Assembly: GCA_964567745.1 (NCBI GenBank)
Contig: CAZMNY010000019.1
Coordinates: 1 to 64,000 of the forward strand
Reading direction: 5' to 3'
DNA length: 64,000 bases
DNA from: CAZMNY01 sp964567745
GTDB taxonomy: Bacteria > Planctomycetota > Planctomycetia > Pirellulales > Pirellulaceae
Part shown: positions 60,410 through 64,000 of the stretch, piece by piece
Layout: every line of letters begins with the position of its first letter
Numbering within the stretch: position 1 is the first letter of the stretch
The notes under the pieces: generated by a model
The model's database searches: none
Seen by the model: the letters and a program-made list of their open reading frames with translations, nothing else
Told to the model about the DNA's origin: nothing
Made by a program: the position numbers and the translations under genes

Positions 60410-63400
60410 TCAATCCGCAAACTGAAAAGCGACCTCCTTGCTTTCCGACTTGCGAACGTAGCGGAGGGCCAGTCGTTCGCCCGGCTGTCGTCCTCGAGAA
60501 ACATCGACAATATCGCTGACGCTCAATGTCTCGCGATCGCCAAACTTCGTAAGCACGTCTCCTGTCTGCAAGCCGACTTGCGCTGCGGGCGAGTCGGCTG
60601 TGACTTGCACGACTTCAAGTCCCGAATCGTGAAGCTTGAACGCGGCACCGAAGGAGGGTTGCCCACCGGCCGGCCACTGCCCCATGGTCTCGCCCTTGCG
60701 AATCTTGTCCAGCGAATCTGGGAGAAGACGACAGCGCGGGATCAATTCGCCGAGCGGGCTGTGAGCGACATAGAACCCAACGACGGCGCCGGCCGGATCG
60801 AGCAACACGGAAGTTTGCTTTGGTGATTCGTCTTCCTCGGTACTGTTCTGCGCCCAAAGATGATCGTCCGTTTGAAAGTCAACTCGGCGCGGCGAGAGTC
60901 CCCACTTGTCCTGCTCGCTCCAACTGGCATGGACGACAAGGTCCCCCATGGCATAGTGATGTTGGTTCGCGATGGCGATGTAGGGCAGAGGAGTCTTGGA
61001 GTCTACATGCAACAGGCCGCAGCCATGCATCCTCGCGACGCCCAGCGGTTTGGCGTCGAGCTGGCGACCATCGCTCAATGTCGCTTTGGCAACCGCGCCC
61101 TTCAATCTCGTCAAGCACGCGGCGCTGGCCAGGATATCTCCATTGGCGGAGATTAAGGTGCCGACGAACGAACCGCCGCCGGGAACTTGCAATCGCACCA
61201 GGCTCGCGGTCACGTGATTTGTCATTTGTTCCTTGAACTTCGCCCAGCGCTCTTTGTGCGGCGGCTCAATGCGTCTGTCCTGAAGCAGCGGAGCGAAAGC
61301 GTTGGGGTGTTCGGCCAAGCAGCATTGGTCGAGCAGGATGTCGCCGCCGTCGGGCGCGATGAACGAAATACCTGACACTTCAATCGCGCCGAAGTCGCCA
61401 ACAACGTCGCGCATCGCCACGAGCCATCGATCGCCGAGCTTGCCCGACTGAATCCCCGTCGCTCGGTCGAATACGTAAGGAGTCGGACCGAGGTGGTAGC
61501 GAGTCGGCCGAAGCTCCTCGTCACGATGATGAAGGATTACACCAATGCGTCCTCCATCCTTTTTCCGATAGGCGAACTGAATGTACCTCAGCGTGTCGTA
61601 CTGAACGCTGTCGCGAAGATTGAGCGGAGGATCAAAGTCGATGCGAAAAGGCTGGCCTGCTTTAAGACGAACACTGGTCTCGCCGGCAAATGCGTCCGAG
61701 TCTCGCGCGGCGAGCGAGCCGTCGGCACCGATTGGGGGCCGTTGATCTCGTTCGTCGATAAGAGTTCTAACTTGAGGCAAGTTCTTTACAACTTCGGCAC
61801 CCGCCCAGACGACAGGCGTTCCGTTCTTGCCCGGCTCTTGAATGACTTCGAGCACTGCGTTGACGGCGAGTTCAGAGTGGTTTGTCGGCAGTGCGAACAC
61901 CAGCGGCTCGTAACTCCGTTTACCTCCCTCGCGCACCGGCGCTTTTTGGCGGCCGATGGGAACGCCGTCGAGTCGCGCTTCGATCCAAACTTCTTCGTTC
62001 TCGTTAAGCGGCCGGTAGCACGTCACGGCAAGCCAGGATTGTCGCGCCGGTTCAAGTCGCACCGAACGGCTGAGACGAAACGGCCGCTCGCGAACGACGA
62101 GCCCTCGGCTGAATCGTCCGGGGGAAGGAACCGACGTGTCCCAGAATTCTCGCCACGCGAGGTCCGCATTGGGCGGCTTCTTATCGTCGAACCGCGGCAC
62201 CGGCGTTGTGATCGACCATCGTTGCCAGGAGCGGACAAAATCGAACGAGCGGCGAGCCAGCTCGTCGCGAGTAGCCACAGGGTCGAGGATGAACAGGGGG
62301 TCGAGCCAGTCGACCGCATCGCGAATATCGAGCGGGTCGGCGCCCGCCGGGGCGTTCTTGTCGACCGGGTCGACCGTCAGCACCAAAGCGCTCTTCGCGT
62401 TCTTTGAGTCGAGTCCGATGTCGAACTTGTGAGGCGGCTGCACGCCAACCATGATCGGTGATTTGGCGAGTGGCTGAGCGCTCGGCGAGTCAAGCGTGAC
62501 TCGACCTTGAATACATCCGCCGCCACCGGCCAACCTGTCCAATCCTACCTGTCCGCGGAATCGGCGAGCTAGCCTGTGCAAAGGAAAATGCAGTTCGAGG
62601 TAGCCGTGGCCTCCAAAGCCCCAGCCAAACTCCTTGCCGTCGCTGCGAAACTCGCGGTTGTCTCGGTTCCGGTTGACTCGCCAAGGATGGGCGGATCCGT
62701 TCAGCGAAGAACGGCTGATCGCTTGCGCGGGAATCAACCTCGACAACGGCGTTTCGTGGGCAGCGTAGCTTCTTCTCAACCAGATCAGGTTGGCGGGCGT
62801 CCAGAGCATTTGTCCGCACCAAGCCGGCTGCACTCCGTGAATCCATTTTTCGAATTCGGTGGGCGAACCGCGTCGGTAGGCCTGTGTTCGGGCGATCGAC
62901 GTCGTTGCGATCAGGCCCTCGGTCGTCTCGATTTGAAGCAGCCGGGATTGCCCGTCCGGAGTCAACAATGCCAGCTCGTCCAAATGAGCGTCCCAAGCAG
63001 GGATCGACGGCATATGCAACTCGGCAAGTTCCGAGAAGCCAATGGTCCTGACGCCTTCCGTCGTTCGCAGTCGGGCTTCCACGCTGCTGAAACGCACTGC
63101 GCGAAATTGCACTCGCCGACCGTCGCGCATGAATGCGGTGTTCGGCTGGTAGTCCCGCACGGCGGAGTCGGACCAGACAATTCGGCGGACGAAACGCGCA
63201 TAGACCTCGAGCAATGGCGTCGCCGATTGGGCTTGAGGCGTCAAGGTAATCGGCGAGCGAACGAGGAAGCGATCGAGGGCGACGGGGCGACCAGCGGTGT
63301 CGTCGCTAACGAAGCTGGCGACTGCGCCCGGGAGTACATCGCCCGAGTGCATTTCGATTCGCGGCGAGGGCAAGGTCGGCGGGCGGAGCTGGCGGTCGCG

Positions 63401-63709
63401 AAGCCAATGGAACGGATTGGCCGGATCGAGCAATTTGTGTTTATCGATTCCAGGCGAGGCGCCGTTTGTATGCCATTCGACCAACGCAGCGCCTTCAACT
63501 CGCTTGCCATTGCTCAAAAGAGCTTCGAACCTCGGCCGTGGCGGCGCTGCCTTTACTGAATACGCGATTCCGACCAGAAATGCGAATGTTGTCGCCGTGA
63601 TCAACACCGCTTGGCGCCTGGTCAACGCTCGCGGTGTCGGCGGACCATTGCAAACGCGGGGCGTTCTTCGATAATGCCGAGTGTCTTGCATGTGATTTGG
63701 CTGGACCAA
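60410..63709 (-). CDS. Large NPCBM-like / inactive trypsin-like / PDZ protein
   Basis: 1099 residues. After a basic N-terminus one hydrophobic segment (AVLITATTFAFLVGIAYSVK, about 34-53) gives a signal anchor. The first third holds beta-rich segments resembling planctomycete NPCBM proteins (GFGGHGYLELHFPLHRLARR and VGLDRLAGGGGCIQGRVTLD, about 370-410). A trypsin-like domain follows (VRLQVPGGGSFVGTLISANG, about 850-870) but has lost the triad: ASAACL stands where HtrA proteins have NNHV, and no GNSGG motif is found (LLDPAGAVVGFYV in its place). The C-terminus is a PDZ domain (VTADSPAAQVGLQTGDVLTK, about 1035-1055). Probably a secreted binding or scaffold protein. Convergent arrangement does not point to a partner. 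Confidence 0.75.
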   Translation of the reverse strand: MVQPNHMQDTRHYRRTPRVCNGPPTPRALTRRQAVLITATTFAFLVGIAYSVKAAPPRPRFEALLSNGKRVEGAALVEWHTNGASPGIDKHKLLDPANPFHWLRDRQLRPPTLPSPRIEMHSGDVLPGAVASFVSDDTAGRPVALDRFLVRSPITLTPQAQSATPLLEVYARFVRRIVWSDSAVRDYQPNTAFMRDGRRVQFRAVRFSSVEARLRTTEGVRTIGFSELAELHMPSIPAWDAHLDELALLTPDGQSRLLQIETTEGLIATTSIARTQAYRRGSPTEFEKWIHGVQPAWCGQMLWTPANLIWLRRSYAAHETPLSRLIPAQAISRSSLNGSAHPWRVNRNRDNREFRSDGKEFGWGFGGHGYLELHFPLHRLARRFRGQVGLDRLAGGGGCIQGRVTLDSPSAQPLAKSPIMVGVQPPHKFDIGLDSKNAKSALVLTVDPVDKNAPAGADPLDIRDAVDWLDPLFILDPVATRDELARRSFDFVRSWQRWSITTPVPRFDDKKPPNADLAWREFWDTSVPSPGRFSRGLVVRERPFRLSRSVRLEPARQSWLAVTCYRPLNENEEVWIEARLDGVPIGRQKAPVREGGKRSYEPLVFALPTNHSELAVNAVLEVIQEPGKNGTPVVWAGAEVVKNLPQVRTLIDERDQRPPIGADGSLAARDSDAFAGETSVRLKAGQPFRIDFDPPLNLRDSVQYDTLRYIQFAYRKKDGGRIGVILHHRDEELRPTRYHLGPTPYVFDRATGIQSGKLGDRWLVAMRDVVGDFGAIEVSGISFIAPDGGDILLDQCCLAEHPNAFAPLLQDRRIEPPHKERWAKFKEQMTNHVTASLVRLQVPGGGSFVGTLISANGDILASAACLTRLKGAVAKATLSDGRQLDAKPLGVARMHGCGLLHVDSKTPLPYIAIANQHHYAMGDLVVHASWSEQDKWGLSPRRVDFQTDDHLWAQNSTEEDESPKQTSVLLDPAGAVVGFYVAHSPLGELIPRCRLLPDSLDKIRKGETMGQWPAGGQPSFGAAFKLHDSGLEVVQVTADSPAAQVGLQTGDVLTKFGDRETLSVSDIVDVSRGRQPGERLALRYVRKSESKEVAFQFAD

Positions 63710-63866
63710 TGACTGACCGATTGTTGGGGCGAGTTGCGTCTATCTTACTCGCGTTCGACGTTCGCATGTGGCTGCGGTCAGCGGCATCGTTCCACGCAAT
63801 CGATTTTGTTCAAAGCGGCGACGGTTTGGCGTGGCTGAATCGACGACCTGAAGAAAAGGCCTCTGT

Positions 63867-64000
63867 ATGGCGACCACGCGTTCATTTATCGCGATCGATC
63901 TACCAAGTTCCGTTTGCCAGCGGGCTCACGAGCTGATCGGATTGCTCAAAGCGGCAGGCGTTGGCGTGAAATGGGTCGATCGCGATACGCTTCATATCAC
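63867..64000 (+). CDS. thpR: RNA 2',3'-cyclic phosphodiesterase (ThpR/LigT), 5' part
   Basis: ATG 63867 follows AAAAGG at good spacing and opens MATTRSFIAIDLPSSVCQRA, continuing with a helix and VGVKWVDRDTLHIT to the window end (44 codons, no stop). The FIAIDLP start and the first H-x-T motif (LHIT) are the hallmarks of the LigT/2H phosphoesterase family; the second H-x-T lies outside the window. The enzyme hydrolyses 2',3'-cyclic phosphates in RNA. Divergent from the large PDZ gene. Confidence 0.9.
   Translation, partial: MATTRSFIAIDLPSSVCQRAHELIGLLKAAGVGVKWVDRDTLHI

Noticed and set aside
62576..63559. 327-codon plus-strand frame opposite the PDZ protein
   Set aside because: It has no motif or ribosome site, and the opposite strand encodes a coherent 1099-residue protein.

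Overview
The window is a 64 kb piece of a planctomycete chromosome, most likely from the Pirellulales and probably a draft or metagenome assembly. The signs are several families almost private to Planctomycetota: DUF1501, DUF1549/DUF1553 and DUF1592 'planctomycete cytochromes', DUF1552, BBP7-type barrels and LEPR-XLL N-termini. One scaffold gap of 100 N lies at 36325-36424. At least four genes are broken by frameshifts, three of them at runs of 6-7 A or T, so base-level quality is imperfect. No database search was possible; all names come from motifs and recalled family knowledge.

Layout. 1-6.9 kb: a cut-off secreted Pro-rich repeat protein, a gene-poor stretch with a 24-bp inverted repeat, a YebC-like protein, a Gfo/Idh/MocA oxidoreductase, a double NIPSNAP protein and a frameshifted membrane WD40 protein. 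7-19.4 kb: two PSCyt (DUF1549/DUF1553) plus DUF1501 pairs facing each other, a basic repeat protein, a cold-shock protein and a lone DUF1501. 19.4-25.6 kb: a lipoprotein serpin, a redoxin/cytochrome/copper-monooxygenase-like/EF-hand fusion and an MMPL exporter. 25.6-36 kb: GlnRS, GluRS, a membrane protein behind a PP2C remnant, an FAH-family enzyme, a flagellin-like protein, superoxide dismutase, a low-complexity lipoprotein and a small L7/L12-like protein. 36-40 kb: minisatellite with gap, TPR protein, and a BlaI/M56 regulator-sensor pair with a visible promoter and operator. 40-49.3 kb: a run of DUF1592-DUF1552-DUF1592-DUF1552-SGNH genes. 49.3-54.8 kb: a frameshifted small gene, an integrase remnant beside tRNA-Asp, a 48-residue membrane protein, a diguanylate cyclase, a PQQ propeller and a Ca-binding repeat protein. 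55-64 kb: a BBP7 barrel, a probable selenoprotein, a decayed sugar dehydrogenase, a methanethiol methyltransferase-like protein, a large pseudoprotease-PDZ protein and the start of thpR.

How genes work together. The Tat-exported DUF1501/DUF1552 proteins and the secreted multi-CxxCH cytochromes come in fixed pairs and probably form envelope redox modules. BlaI and the M56 peptidase are adjacent and likely co-regulated.

The most interesting signal is at 57784-57786. An in-frame TGA stands where the first Cys of a thioredoxin-like CxxC is expected, in a LEPR-XLL/SdrD-like protein. It is followed at the right distance by a 6-bp hairpin with a G near the start of its loop, the form of a bacterial SECIS. 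This would be a UxxC selenoprotein that ordinary gene calling splits into two ORFs.
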